Below the pieces are notes generated by a model. That model was not told the DNA's origin and did not search any database. It was given only the letters and a program-made list of their open reading frames with translations. This document shows, piece after piece, positions 52,264-62,423 of a stretch of DNA of 64,000 bases. Made by a program: the position numbers and the translations under genes. Position 1 is the stretch's first letter, and the number at the start of each line of letters is the position of its first letter. The DNA is taken from assembly GCF_006152115.1 (NCBI RefSeq), contig NZ_VDFU01000002.1, positions 62,001-126,000 of the forward strand, written 5' to 3'. The stretch comes from Rubellimicrobium rubrum (GTDB lineage: Bacteria; Pseudomonadota; Alphaproteobacteria; Rhodobacterales; Rhodobacteraceae).

Positions 52264-53493
52264 TCAGGCCGCCTTGCGCTTGCGCGGCACGATCAGGTGC
52301 TCGGGCCCGTAGGGGAAGCCGGTGATGTTGCGGTTGCCGCCCTCGGTGATGACGAGGATGTCGTGCTCGCGGTAGCCGCCCGCCCCCGGCAGGTGGTTCG
52401 GAATGGTGATCATCGGCTCCATGGACACGACCATGCCGGGCTCCAGCACCGTGTCGCAGTCCTCGCGCAGTTCCAGCCCCGCCTCGCGGCCGTAGTAGTG
52501 GCACAGGACCCCGAAGGAATGGCCGTAGCCGAAGCTGCGGTACTGCAGCAGGTTCTCGGCCGCGTACATCTCGTTGAGTTCCTTGGCGATGTCCGAGCAG
52601 CGGTTGCCCGGAACCAGAAGCTCCTTGCCCCGGTCATGGACCCGGCAGTTCAGCTCCCAAAGCCGGATGTGCTCGTCCGAGGCTTCCTCGGCAAAGAGCG
52701 TCCGCTCCAGCGCCACGTAGTAGCCCGCGACCATGGGGAAGCAGTTCAGCGACAGGATGTCCCCGCGCTCGATCCGGCGGCTGGTGACCGGGTTGTGGGC
52801 GCCGTCGGTGTTGATGCCGGACTGGAACCAGGTCCAGGTGTCCAGAAGCTCCCCGTGCGGCCAGACCTTCGCAATCTCACGCACCATGGCGGCGGTCGAA
52901 TGCAGCGCCACCTCGTGCTCGGGGACGCCCACGGCCACCGCCTCGACCACCGCCGCGCCGCCCAGGTCGGCGATGCGGGTCATCTTCTCGATATGCGCGA
53001 TCTCCTCGGGCGACTTGATCATCCGCAGGCGCATCGCGGCCTGGGCGATGTCCACGATCTCCACATGGGGGAACTCGGAGCGCAGCAGGTTCAGCGTGTC
53101 GATGGTGACGTGGTCGAACTCGATGCCGAGCCGCTTCACGCCGGGGATGAGCTGGCGGACGGCATGGAAGTAGTTGTCCTTCTGCCAGTCCGTGTAGGTC
53201 AGGTTGCCGCCCCCAAAGGTGCGCCGCCAGGGCTGGCCGCCGTCGATGCCCGCGCTGACGGTCGTCAGCCGGTCATGGTCGATGACCAGCCCGTAGCGCC
53301 GGCCGAACTGGCAGTAGAGGAAATCCGAATAGTAGTTGATGTTGTGGTACGAGGTGAACAGCGCGGCGTCGATGCCCAGCTCGGCCATGCGGGTGCGGAT
53401 CGCGTCCACCCGGCGCTGCATCTCGGGGGCCGAGAAGGTGGGCTGCACCCGCTGGCCGTTGTTCGTATAATCCTGAAGGCGTTCGCGTTCCAT
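52264..53493 (-). CDS. Creatinase (creatine amidinohydrolase, EC 3.5.3.3)
   Basis: A 409-residue M24-fold enzyme hydrolysing creatine to sarcosine and urea. It is strongly similar along its whole length to Pseudomonas creatinase: FTSYHNINYYSDFLYCQFGR, IDGGQPWRRT, DTWTWFQSGINTDGAHNPVT (His233, matching catalytic His232), GDILSLNCFPMVAGYY, FGYGHSF and LPGAGGYREHDILV. The metal ligands of M24 peptidases are missing, as in creatinase. It sits beside sarcosine oxidase, so the product feeds directly into it. It is divergent from a LysR gene. No creatininase or urease gene is in the window. Confidence 0.95.
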   Translation of the reverse strand: MERERLQDYTNNGQRVQPTFSAPEMQRRVDAIRTRMAELGIDAALFTSYHNINYYSDFLYCQFGRRYGLVIDHDRLTTVSAGIDGGQPWRRTFGGGNLTYTDWQKDNYFHAVRQLIPGVKRLGIEFDHVTIDTLNLLRSEFPHVEIVDIAQAAMRLRMIKSPEEIAHIEKMTRIADLGGAAVVEAVAVGVPEHEVALHSTAAMVREIAKVWPHGELLDTWTWFQSGINTDGAHNPVTSRRIERGDILSLNCFPMVAGYYVALERTLFAEEASDEHIRLWELNCRVHDRGKELLVPGNRCSDIAKELNEMYAAENLLQYRSFGYGHSFGVLCHYYGREAGLELREDCDTVLEPGMVVSMEPMITIPNHLPGAGGYREHDILVITEGGNRNITGFPYGPEHLIVPRKRKAA

Positions 53494-53596
53494 CGGTCAC
53501 TCCCTGTCGTGGCGGGCCGCGCGGCTGGTGCGGCGTCGGGGGCAAGGTCGTGCCGGGACGGGCCGCTTGTCAAAAGACGGTTTCTCGTGCCACCGA

Positions 53597-53609
53597 TGAG
53601 GAAATCTCA
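53597..53609. promoter_or_regulatory. Candidate LysR-type binding site
   Basis: TGAG-GAAAT-CTCA is a 13-bp dyad containing the T-N11-A core typical of LysR-type regulators. It lies in the divergent region between creatinase (start 53493) and the LysR gene (start 53634), 25 bases before the latter. It probably serves both genes. Confidence 0.6.
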
Positions 53610-53633
53610 ACCGGCCGCCGGTGGCCCGCCCTC

Positions 53634-54536
53634 ATGTCCTTTCCCCCGCTGAACGCCCTCCGCGCCTTTGAGGCGATAGCCCGCCTGGGCTCGTTCCGGG
53701 CCGCCGCCGAAGCGCTTTGCGTGACCCAGTCCGCCGTCAGCCATCAGGTGCGCCACCTTGAGGATTGGCTGGGCGGTCCCTTGTTCGAAAGGGGCGGCAA
53801 CCGCCCGCGCCTCCTCCCACACGGAGAGGACCTGGCCCGCGCGCTGTCGCTGTCCCTGTCCGAGATCGATGCCGCCTGCCAGCGGGCGCGCAGCCGCCGT
53901 GAAAGCCAGCCCCTGGTCATCGCGGCCATCCCGTCCATCGCCATCTGCTGGCTGATCCCTCGCCTGTCCGACTTCCGCGCGCGCCATCCGGAGGTGGAGA
54001 TCCGGCTCGTCTACGCCCTGCATGGCCGCGATGTGGATTTCCGGGACGTGCACCTGGCTTTTGTGTTCGCCGCCAAGCCGCCCGAGCGCCTCGGCGTGCG
54101 GGCCGAGCCCTTCCTGCCCGGCATCAGCGTTCCGGTCTGCGCCCCTACCCTTCTCCACCGGCTGGGCAAGGACAGGCCGGAGCCCCTGGACCTGCTGGAT
54201 CTGGGCCTGCTGCACGACACCGACGTCTCGGGCTGGCGCAGTTGGATGACCAGGGCCGGACAGGCCGGGGCGATCCCCACCGGCGGCCCGGTGTTCGAGG
54301 ACTTCAACCTCCTCCGGGCCGCCGCGCTGGCCGGTCAGGGGGTCGCGCTTTGCCCCCTGGCGATGATCCGCCCGGACCTGGAGGCCGGGCGCCTCGTCCA
54401 GCTTTCGGATCGGACGGTGCTGGAGGACCTGGGCTACTGGCTCCTGTCCGGACCCGCCGCAGGAACCGTGGTCGCGCGCGAGGCCGAGGTGTTCCGGGAC
54501 TGGGCCTTCGCGACCCGCGGCAGCGGTGAGAGCTGA
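53634..54536 (+). CDS. LysR-type (GcvA-like) transcriptional regulator
   Basis: A 300-residue regulator with the N-terminal winged helix-turn-helix (LNALRAFEAIARLGSFRAAA, LCVTQSAVSHQVRHLEDWLG) and a GcvA-like effector domain (PLVIAAIPSIAICWLIPRLS). GcvA-type proteins in alphaproteobacteria commonly control amino-acid and C1 genes. Divergence from creatinase and the dyad between them suggest it controls creatine use. ATG 53634 is chosen over the frame start at 53550, which would cover the operator. Confidence 0.92.
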   Translation: MSFPPLNALRAFEAIARLGSFRAAAEALCVTQSAVSHQVRHLEDWLGGPLFERGGNRPRLLPHGEDLARALSLSLSEIDAACQRARSRRESQPLVIAAIPSIAICWLIPRLSDFRARHPEVEIRLVYALHGRDVDFRDVHLAFVFAAKPPERLGVRAEPFLPGISVPVCAPTLLHRLGKDRPEPLDLLDLGLLHDTDVSGWRSWMTRAGQAGAIPTGGPVFEDFNLLRAAALAGQGVALCPLAMIRPDLEAGRLVQLSDRTVLEDLGYWLLSGPAAGTVVAREAEVFRDWAFATRGSGES

Positions 54537-54638
54537 CCCTCGCCCCCTCGACATCGGGCCTGGAGGCGTGTCCAAGGGCGTCGGCCGGGCTGGACCCGGC
54601 AGCCCACAGGCGGGGCCCAACGGCGGAGACCGGCACGC

Positions 54639-55259
54639 ATGATCACTCTCGGCACGCTGGTCGTCGCTCTCGACCTTCTGGGCACCTTCGTCTTCGGCCT
54701 GAGCGGCGGCACCGTCGCGGTCCGGCGGGGGCTCGACATCTTCGGGGTGCTGGTTCTGGCGGGGGCCGCGGCGCTCGCCGGTGGGGTCGTGAGGGACGTC
54801 CTGCTGGGCGCCACGCCCCCTGCCGCCTTGGACGACCGGCGCTACCTGCTCGTGGCCCTCGGCGCAGCGCTCACGGCGTTCCTGTTCCACCCGGTCGTGA
54901 ACCGCCTGCTCAAGCCCGTGATGGTTCTCGATGCCCTGGGGCTCGGGCTATTCGCCGTCACCGGATGCCGCAAGGCGCTGGAGCATGGCCTCGACCCCCT
55001 CGCCAGCGTGCTCCTCGGCGTGCTGTCCGCCGTGGGTGGCGGGGCGCTGCGCGACCTTCTGGTGACCGAGGTGCCGCGCGTGCTGCGCGAGGAGATCTAC
55101 GCCCTCGCGGCCCTGGTCGGCGCGGCGGTGGTCGTGGCGGGCCAGGGGCTCGGCTTGGCGGAAGGGCCGGTCCTGATCGCGGGGGTGGTGGCCGCGTCCG
55201 GGCTGCGCATCGTGAGCGTCCTGCGCAACTGGAGCGCCCCCCGCTCCCCCTGGTCGTGA
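54639..55259 (+). CDS. TRIC-type (UPF0126) cation channel membrane protein
   Basis: A 206-residue membrane protein built of two repeats of three helices. The repeated glycine-rich motif is seen in GAAALAGGVVRDVLLGATPP and SAVGGGALRDLLVTEVPRVL (GGxxRD in both copies). This is the bacterial trimeric intracellular cation channel family, several members of which conduct potassium. It is about 20 bases upstream of no partner gene and appears to stand alone after the LysR gene. Confidence 0.9.
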   Translation: MITLGTLVVALDLLGTFVFGLSGGTVAVRRGLDIFGVLVLAGAAALAGGVVRDVLLGATPPAALDDRRYLLVALGAALTAFLFHPVVNRLLKPVMVLDALGLGLFAVTGCRKALEHGLDPLASVLLGVLSAVGGGALRDLLVTEVPRVLREEIYALAALVGAAVVVAGQGLGLAEGPVLIAGVVAASGLRIVSVLRNWSAPRSPWS

Positions 55260-55435
55260 TCCCATCACAGGAGGACGCGCCAGGCCCTGCGTGGAACAGG
55301 TCCGCCGGACCCCCGCTGCCCGGCTTGGAACAGCGCTCCGCCCCCGGCCGTCGTCGCCCGTCCGTTGACGGCTGGTGGCGACTGGCCTAGCTCGCCCCCA
55401 TGGGCTCTGACGCCCGCGCCACCCCCGGAGCCCCC

Positions 55436-56944
55436 ATGTCCTCCCCGTCCCAGGCCGCCCCGTCCGAGGGGCAGCCAGCCACGAGCGTCCGGCTCGTCAT
55501 CGTGTCGATCGGCCTGCTGCTGCTCCTGGCCGCCCTCGACCAGACCATCGTCTCGACGGCCCTGCCGACGATCGTGGCGGATCTGGGCGGACTGGACCAC
55601 CTGAGCTGGGTGGTGACCGCCTATATCCTGTCCTCGACCGTGGTCGCGCCGATCTACGGCAAGCTCGGGGATCTGTATGGCCGCCGCAACACGGTGGTCG
55701 TGTCCGTGGGCCTGTTCCTGCTGGGCTCGGCGCTTTGCGGGATCGCCACCAGCATGACCTTCCTCATCTTCGCGCGGGCCTTGCAAGGGCTGGGCGGCGG
55801 AGGCCTGTTCGTGCTGGCACTGTCCGTGATCGGGGACGTCATCCCCCCGCGCGACCGTGGCAAGATCCAGGGCGTCTTCGCGGCGGTCTTTGGGGTGTCC
55901 TCGGTGATCGGCCCGCTGATGGGCGGCTGGTTCGTCGAGGCCTTCAGCTGGCACTGGATCTTCTTCATCAACATCCCGCTGGGCGGGCTGGCGGTGGCGG
56001 GCTTCCTCGCGTCGTTCAAGCCGGTGGCCCCGCGCGTCGGCCATGCCATCGACTGGTGGGGCGCCGCGACGCTGTCGCTATGCCTGGCCGCGCTCACGCT
56101 GGTCACGAGCCTCGGGGGGCGGAGCTACGGCTGGACCTCGCCCCAGATCCTGGGGCTGACGGCGGTCACGCTGGCCGCAGGGGCCGCCTTCATCGCCATC
56201 GAGCGCCGCACGCCCGAGCCCATCCTGCCCCTGGAACTGTTCCGACTGAACGTGTTCTGGGTGACCAGCGTCATCGGCTTCATCGCGGGCGCGGCCATGT
56301 TCGGGGCGATCACCTTCCTTCCCATCTACCTCCAGATCGCGCAGGGCGCCTCGCCCACCGAATCCGGGCTCATGCTGATCCCGATGACGGCGGGCATCCT
56401 GTTCGCCTCCACCCTGGCCGGACGGCACATGGGCCGGACCGGCCGCTATCGGCAGATTCCGGTCATCGGCACGGCCTTCATCGTCTTGGGGATGCTGCTG
56501 CTGTCGCGCATCCAGCCGGACACCTCGGTGCCGGTCTTCAGCCTGTCCCTGGCCTGCGTGGGGCTCGGCATGGGATGCATCTTCCCGGTGGTCACCACCG
56601 CCGTCCAGAACGCCGTCCCGCGCGAGATGCTGGGCACGGCCACGGCGGCGGGCCTCCTGTTCCGCCAGATCGGCGGCTCGCTGGCGGTGGCCGCCTTCGG
56701 GGCGCTGTTCGCCGCGCGGCTCGCGGCGGCCCTGGGCGGCTTCGAGCTCGGCTCGGGCGAGATCGGGCCCCAGATGATGGCAGGGCTCGCGCCGGAGATG
56801 CGGGGCGCGGTGGCCCTGGAAGTGGCCGACGCGCTGCGGCCGATCTTCTGGATCGCGGCAGGCCTGGGGGGCCTGGGCGTGCTCTTCTCGCTCATTCTCG
56901 AAGAAGTCCCGCTTGTCGGCCGGCAGGTGGCGACGGGCGAATAG
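55436..56944 (+). CDS. MFS multidrug transporter, DHA2 family
   Basis: A 502-residue proton-driven efflux pump with about 14 transmembrane helices. Motifs: LDQTIVSTALPTIVADLGGL (motif D1), GKLGDLYGRRN (motif A), and GPLMGGWFVEAFSWHWIFFI with NIPLGG (motif C and the DHA2 loop). The C-terminal half has FLPIYLQIAQGASPTESGLM. ATG 55436 has GGAG 5 bases upstream; ATG 55400 adds 12 residues. Substrates cannot be predicted. No TetR or MarR regulator is adjacent. Confidence 0.94.
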   Translation: MSSPSQAAPSEGQPATSVRLVIVSIGLLLLLAALDQTIVSTALPTIVADLGGLDHLSWVVTAYILSSTVVAPIYGKLGDLYGRRNTVVVSVGLFLLGSALCGIATSMTFLIFARALQGLGGGGLFVLALSVIGDVIPPRDRGKIQGVFAAVFGVSSVIGPLMGGWFVEAFSWHWIFFINIPLGGLAVAGFLASFKPVAPRVGHAIDWWGAATLSLCLAALTLVTSLGGRSYGWTSPQILGLTAVTLAAGAAFIAIERRTPEPILPLELFRLNVFWVTSVIGFIAGAAMFGAITFLPIYLQIAQGASPTESGLMLIPMTAGILFASTLAGRHMGRTGRYRQIPVIGTAFIVLGMLLLSRIQPDTSVPVFSLSLACVGLGMGCIFPVVTTAVQNAVPREMLGTATAAGLLFRQIGGSLAVAAFGALFAARLAAALGGFELGSGEIGPQMMAGLAPEMRGAVALEVADALRPIFWIAAGLGGLGVLFSLILEEVPLVGRQVATGE

Positions 56945-57007
56945 ATCTCGCAGCGCGGGGCCTGGTCCATGCTATGCTGCGATCAAGCCGTCAGCGGGAT
57001 CGTGGTC

Positions 57008-59659
57008 ATGAACCTCCCCACCGCCCTTTCGTTTTGGCCGCCGGGCAACAGCCACATGGCGGCCTTCATGCGGGCGGCCGACTGGTCAACGTCCCCGCTG
57101 GGCGCACCGGCCGGGTGGCCGCAATGCCTGCGGACGGCTGTCGGGATCATGCTGGAGTCCCCGGCTCCGGTGGCGATCTTCTGGGGGCCTGAGCGGGTCC
57201 TGCTTCATAACGATGCCTGCATTCCGTTCATCGGCGGCCAGCACTCTGCTGGCTTGGGCAGCCCCGCCGCCAAGGTCTGGCCGGGCGTCCATGACTCGGT
57301 CCTGAAGCCGATCCTCGACCGGGTCTTCGCCGGCGAGGCGGTGACGGTCGAAGATCACGACGTTCCGCTTCGCACGAACCAGGGTCGGGGAGAATGGCCG
57401 CGCGTCGTCGCGGCCTCGTTTTCGCCCATTCGGGATGAAACGGGCGTGGTCGCGGGCGTCTTCCACCTCCTGCCCCCCGCCACCCAAGGGCTGCGTCTCG
57501 ATGTCGCCCAAGGCCCTCGCGATGCGGAAATGGAGTCCCTGACGCGTCTGGTCCCGGCCCTGCTGTGGCAGTCCGATCCATCCGGGGCCGCGATGAGGTT
57601 CCACCCGAGCTGGACCGCCTACACCGGCCAATCCCCCGATGCCGCGCGGGACGGCGGCTGGCTGGAGGCGATCCATCCCGAGGACCGGCCCGGCACGGCC
57701 CGCCTCTTCTCCGAGGCCCAGGCGCGGCAGGAGCCCCTCGAAACCGAGTTGCGCATCCGCGCCAGGGATGGACGCCACCGCTGGTTCCAGATGCGCCACG
57801 CTCCCCTGACCGAGCCGGGCCGTGGGGTCGTCCGATGGATCGGGGCCGCCCTCGACATCCACGAGCATCGCCTTGCCCGCGATGCCCTAGCCGCGAGCGA
57901 GGAGCGGTTCCGGGTTCTCGTCTCGTCGATCGAGGACGTGTTCTACGTGACCGACTTGGAGAAGGGCCGCCTCGAATACCTGAGCCCCTCCTACGAAACC
58001 GTGTGGGGCCGGCCCGTGGCCACGCTCCTGGTGGACCTGTCGGGCTTTCTCGACACGCTCCACCCCGAAGACCGCGCTGCGTTCCTGGCTGGAAAGGAAC
58101 GGCAGCTCCGGGGCGAGGCCGTCTCGATCGAGTATCGCATCCGTCGGCCCGACGGGGCGGAGCGCTGGATCTTGGACCGCAGCTTTCCGGTGACAGGACG
58201 CAGGCCCTCCCTGGCGGCGGGCGTGGCCTCGGACGTCACCGACCGCAAGAGGTCCGAAAAGGCCCTGCGCGCCAGCGAGGAGCGTCTGTCCGGCATCTTC
58301 GCCTCCGCGACCGTGGGCCTGTCCGAGGTCGGGCTCGACGGAACCTTCCTGCAGGTGAATGACGAGCTGTGCCGCATCCTCGGCCGCCCGCGAGAGGAGG
58401 TGCTGCGCCTGAGCATTCCCGACGTCACCCACCCCGACGACATCGCGCCGAGCTTTGCCGCCGTGGCCAAGGCGCTCGAGGGGGAAGGCGGCGCCGATCT
58501 CGACAAGCGCTACCTGCGCCCCGATGGCAGCCTGGCCTGGGCCAACAGCCGGGTCACGCGCCTGCGCCACGGGTCCGGCCGGGCCGACTCGCTGCTCGTG
58601 GTCACGGTGGACCTGACCGGCCGTCGCGCCGCCGAGGCCGCCCTTCGCCACAGCGAGCACCGCTTCCGCCAGTTCGGCGAGGCTTCGACGGATCTTCTGT
58701 GGATCCGCGACGCCTCGACCCTGTCCTTCGAATACCTGAGCCCCGCTTTCGAGACGATCTTCGGCCTGCCGCGCGACCAGGTGCTCGGGGGCAACCATGT
58801 GCTGCGCTGGGCCGGGATGATCCTGCCCGAGGATCGGCCGCGGCTGCTCGACGACATCCGGCGGGTCCGGGCGGGCGACTCGGTCGCGCAAAGCTTCCGC
58901 ATCCGGCGCGGGACGGACCGGGAGATCCGATGGATCCGGGGCACCGACTTCCCCCTGTTCGACGAACGGGGCCGGGTGGAGCGCGTCGCAGGGATCGCCC
59001 GCGACGTGACCGAGGAGGTCGAAACCCACGACCGTCTCCGCGTGCTGGTGTCCGAGCTTCAGCACCGGACGCGCAACCTCGTGGCCGTGATCCGGTCGGT
59101 GGCCGACAAGACCCTGGCCGGGGCGGGCTCGCTCGATGATTTCCGGGACCGCTTCCGCACGCGCCTCGACGCCATCGGGCGAGCCAACGCCCTTCTATCG
59201 AGGCTGGAGGAAGGCGACCGCGTCACCTTTGACCAGCTGATCCGGAGCGAGTTGGCCGCGCACGGGACACTGGACGGCGACGCCCACCCCGCACGGGTGG
59301 CGCTGAGCGGGCCTCCGGGCGTGCGCCTGCGATCCTCCACTGTCCAGACCTTTGCGCTGGCCTTGCACGAACTGGCCACCAACGCCCTCAAATACGGGGC
59401 GCTGTCACAGCCGGACGGGCGGCTCGCGGTCGGCTGGAGCATCGTGGACGGGCCTGGCGGGACGCCGCTGCTTCATGTGGACTGGCGCGAACGGTGCCGG
59501 CTCACCGAAAGGGAGCCGGATGAGTCCGAGCGTCGCGGCTATGGACGCGAACTGATCGAGAGGGCGCTTCCGTATCAGCTCAAGGCGCGCACGACCTACC
59601 AGATCGGCGCCGGGGGCGTGCATTGCACCATCACCCTGCCGATCTCCTCCACGTCCTAG
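57008..59659 (+). CDS. Multi-PAS HWE-family histidine kinase
   Basis: An 883-residue cytoplasmic kinase. The N-terminal PAS-like region (SPLGAPAGWPQCLR start, typical of HWE kinases) is followed by four further PAS/PAC modules (about 180-295, 300-420, 425-550, 555-670). The kinase core has the H-box ELQHRTRNLVAVIRSVADKT (His686), the N-box LALHELATNALKYGAL and the WxE signature DWRERC that defines the HWE family. HWE kinases in alphaproteobacteria often signal to PhyR-type stress regulators or to single-domain receivers; neither is adjacent. ATG 57008 is preferred over 56969, with modest support. Confidence 0.92.
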   Translation: MNLPTALSFWPPGNSHMAAFMRAADWSTSPLGAPAGWPQCLRTAVGIMLESPAPVAIFWGPERVLLHNDACIPFIGGQHSAGLGSPAAKVWPGVHDSVLKPILDRVFAGEAVTVEDHDVPLRTNQGRGEWPRVVAASFSPIRDETGVVAGVFHLLPPATQGLRLDVAQGPRDAEMESLTRLVPALLWQSDPSGAAMRFHPSWTAYTGQSPDAARDGGWLEAIHPEDRPGTARLFSEAQARQEPLETELRIRARDGRHRWFQMRHAPLTEPGRGVVRWIGAALDIHEHRLARDALAASEERFRVLVSSIEDVFYVTDLEKGRLEYLSPSYETVWGRPVATLLVDLSGFLDTLHPEDRAAFLAGKERQLRGEAVSIEYRIRRPDGAERWILDRSFPVTGRRPSLAAGVASDVTDRKRSEKALRASEERLSGIFASATVGLSEVGLDGTFLQVNDELCRILGRPREEVLRLSIPDVTHPDDIAPSFAAVAKALEGEGGADLDKRYLRPDGSLAWANSRVTRLRHGSGRADSLLVVTVDLTGRRAAEAALRHSEHRFRQFGEASTDLLWIRDASTLSFEYLSPAFETIFGLPRDQVLGGNHVLRWAGMILPEDRPRLLDDIRRVRAGDSVAQSFRIRRGTDREIRWIRGTDFPLFDERGRVERVAGIARDVTEEVETHDRLRVLVSELQHRTRNLVAVIRSVADKTLAGAGSLDDFRDRFRTRLDAIGRANALLSRLEEGDRVTFDQLIRSELAAHGTLDGDAHPARVALSGPPGVRLRSSTVQTFALALHELATNALKYGALSQPDGRLAVGWSIVDGPGGTPLLHVDWRERCRLTEREPDESERRGYGRELIERALPYQLKARTTYQIGAGGVHCTITLPISSTS

Positions 59660-59718
59660 CACCGGGCGGCTCGTCGCGCAGACTTGGGACCGGGGTCGTA
59701 ATCTGTCGGCGTAGTCCG

Positions 59719-59955
59719 TCAGGGCTGCGGGGTGCCGTTGCGGGCCGCATCCGCCTCGCGCCGGCGGACCTCCGCATTGAACAGGAGCACCGTCGCCAAA
59801 GGCGAGCGCACCGGCTCGGACGCTCCGGGCTCCGGCTCTCCTTGCAGCAGGCGTTCGAGCCGTCCCAGATCGACCTGGAATCGCTTGGTATCGTAGCGCC
59901 GTCCGTATCGCTTCAGGTCGCGGACCAGCTCGGCCACCGACTCCTTGAGATCCAT
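59719..59955 (-). CDS. Small hypothetical protein, second of a CtrA-linked pair
   Basis: A 78-residue basic protein I do not recognise (DLKESVAELVRDLKRYGRRY, GRLERLLQ, LLFNAEVRRREAD), mostly helical with no signal or membrane segment. ATG 59955 has AAGGGG 8 bases upstream. A longer form starting at ATG 60009 would overlap the stop of the upstream small gene in ATGA and give 96 residues, so the start is undecided. It is co-oriented with and directly follows the gene at 60006-60242. Confidence 0.6.
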   Translation of the reverse strand: MDLKESVAELVRDLKRYGRRYDTKRFQVDLGRLERLLQGEPEPGASEPVRSPLATVLLFNAEVRRREADAARNGTPQP

Positions 59956-60005
59956 GTCCATGTCCCCTTGCCCTGGCCCACACGGTCCGGAGAGGCCCGT
60001 CCGTG

Positions 60006-60242
60006 TCATCCGTTCACGCCCGACACGACCCGCAGCCGGCCCGCCGAAGGCGGTGGCGCCGACGCCAGATCGATCCCCAGGCCCAGTAGGCCCAGAACCG
60101 AAAGGTCCTTGCGCTCCCGCTCGATCTCGTAGGCGACGGCCTTCAAGGCTTCCGCCAGACCCGGGAACCCTGTTCGGTCCGCAATCATCGCGTGCCGGAC
60201 CGCCTGCCTGTACAGGTCGTCGAGCTCGTTCACCCTCGTCAT
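60006..60242 (-). CDS. Small hypothetical protein, first of a CtrA-linked pair
   Basis: A 78-residue protein of unknown function. The N-terminal two-thirds look helical and amphipathic (NELDDLYRQAVRHAMIADRT, EALKAVAYEIERERKDL). A hydrophobic patch (LGLLGLGIDLA) and a short tail follow. AAGGAAG lies 9 bases before the ATG. A perfect TTAA-N7-TTAA site lies about 58 bases upstream, making it a candidate member of the CtrA regulon. It is translationally coupled or closely linked to the next small gene. Confidence 0.65.
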   Translation of the reverse strand: MTRVNELDDLYRQAVRHAMIADRTGFPGLAEALKAVAYEIERERKDLSVLGLLGLGIDLASAPPPSAGRLRVVSGVNG

Positions 60243-60299
60243 TGTCTTGTTCTTCCTTTTTGGAAGTTGCCGCCGTGTGAACCATGTCGCAGGTCTTGG

Positions 60300-60314
60300 T
60301 TAACCGACGCTTAA
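60300..60314. promoter_or_regulatory. Full CtrA binding site
   Basis: TTAACCGACGCTTAA is an exact match to TTAA-N7-TTAA, the CtrA consensus of alphaproteobacteria. It stands in very GC-rich DNA about 58 bases upstream of the small gene ending at 60006, where it could overlap the promoter -35. Confidence 0.7.
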
Positions 60315-60572
60315 AGCGCCACCGGCTCTTGCAGTTTCCCGCGCGCCGTGGCCGGGCCGGAGCCAAGAGTTTTCCGAGTCGATCCAAGCCGCCCCCGGAA
60401 TCGCGACGGACAGGGACCATTTGGTCCGTACGCAGGCGGTCATGCTTTCTTAAGCGATCTTGATGACATGGCAGGACGTATGGCCACACGGTGGCGTCCG
60501 GGGCGGCGTCCGGGCTGGCGGGCAGGGCTGCGTCCGGGCCCGCGGGCGGCCATGGGGCCGGAACCTAGCGGC
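60315..60572. other. Intergenic region, no gene seen
   Basis: The stretch between the CtrA site and the end of the ABC ATPase gene, part of a 330-base gap, holds no supportable gene. Direct GC-rich short repeats (CGTCCGGG-like, 60496-60545) lie next to the ATPase stop. No T-run terminator was found. Confidence 0.4.
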
Positions 60573-61556
<984 letters not shown>

Positions 61557-61559
61557 GGC

Positions 61560-62423
61560 TTACCCTTTCACGGCGCCCGCGGTCATACCCGCGACGATCT
61601 GGCGATTGAAGAAGATGAACACGATCAGCGGCGGGATCGTCACCAGCAGCACGTTCATGAACAGCAGGTTCATCTGGGAGGAGAACTGGCTCTGAAAGTT
61701 GTAGAGCGTGAGCTGCACCGTCACGTTCTCCCGACCCGGCAGGTAGTAGAGCGGGTTGGTGAAGTCGTTGAAGATCGCGATGCTCTGCACGACGATCAGC
61801 GTCACCGTCACCGGCCGCAGCAAGGGCAGGATCACCCGGAAGAAGACCTGCAGGGGCTTGGCCCCGTCGATGATCGCAGCCTCGTCCAGCTCCTTAGGGA
61901 TGGTGGCGATGAAGGCGCGGTAGAGCAGGACGGAGAAGGACAGCCCATAGGCCACCTGGATCAGGATCATCCCGTGGATGGTCTTGAACAGCCCCAGGCC
62001 CTGCAGCACCCAGATCGTCGGCACGACGGCGGGCGGGATCATCAGCCCCGCCAGGACCAGCGCCATGACAATGCCATTGAGCCGCGACCGTCGCCGCTGG
62101 AGCACGTAGCCCACCATCGCAGCCAGCACGATCAGCAGCGCCACCGCCCCCACGGTGATGACCGTGGAGTTGAAATAGGCCAGGAGCAGCATGTAGTTGC
62201 GCTCGGAGATCACGTCCCGGAAGTTCTGCCAGGCCTGCCATTCGCTGGGCCAGGCAAAGTTCAGGCGGCTGGCGTCCCGCCGGTTCTTCACGGCCTGGAG
62301 CGCGATGAACAGGAACGGCACCACGAAGACAACAAAGGCCACGGCCATGGCCAGCGCGCCCGTCACGATGGGGCGCCACTTGGTCGGGCGTCGGCGCGGG
62401 CGGCGGGCAGACATCGCGGTCAC
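61560..62423 (-). CDS. Carbohydrate ABC transporter permease (MalG type)
   Basis: A 287-residue inner-membrane permease with six predicted helices and the EAA loop KELDEAAIIDGAKPLQVFFR then ILPLLRP. The GTG at 62423 is chosen because GGGAGG lies 7 bases upstream and the codon overlaps the previous stop (GTGA). ATG 62414, three codons later, is the alternative. It pairs with the MalF-type permease. Confidence 0.93.
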   Translation of the reverse strand: MTAMSARRPRRRPTKWRPIVTGALAMAVAFVVFVVPFLFIALQAVKNRRDASRLNFAWPSEWQAWQNFRDVISERNYMLLLAYFNSTVITVGAVALLIVLAAMVGYVLQRRRSRLNGIVMALVLAGLMIPPAVVPTIWVLQGLGLFKTIHGMILIQVAYGLSFSVLLYRAFIATIPKELDEAAIIDGAKPLQVFFRVILPLLRPVTVTLIVVQSIAIFNDFTNPLYYLPGRENVTVQLTLYNFQSQFSSQMNLLFMNVLLVTIPPLIVFIFFNRQIVAGMTAGAVKG

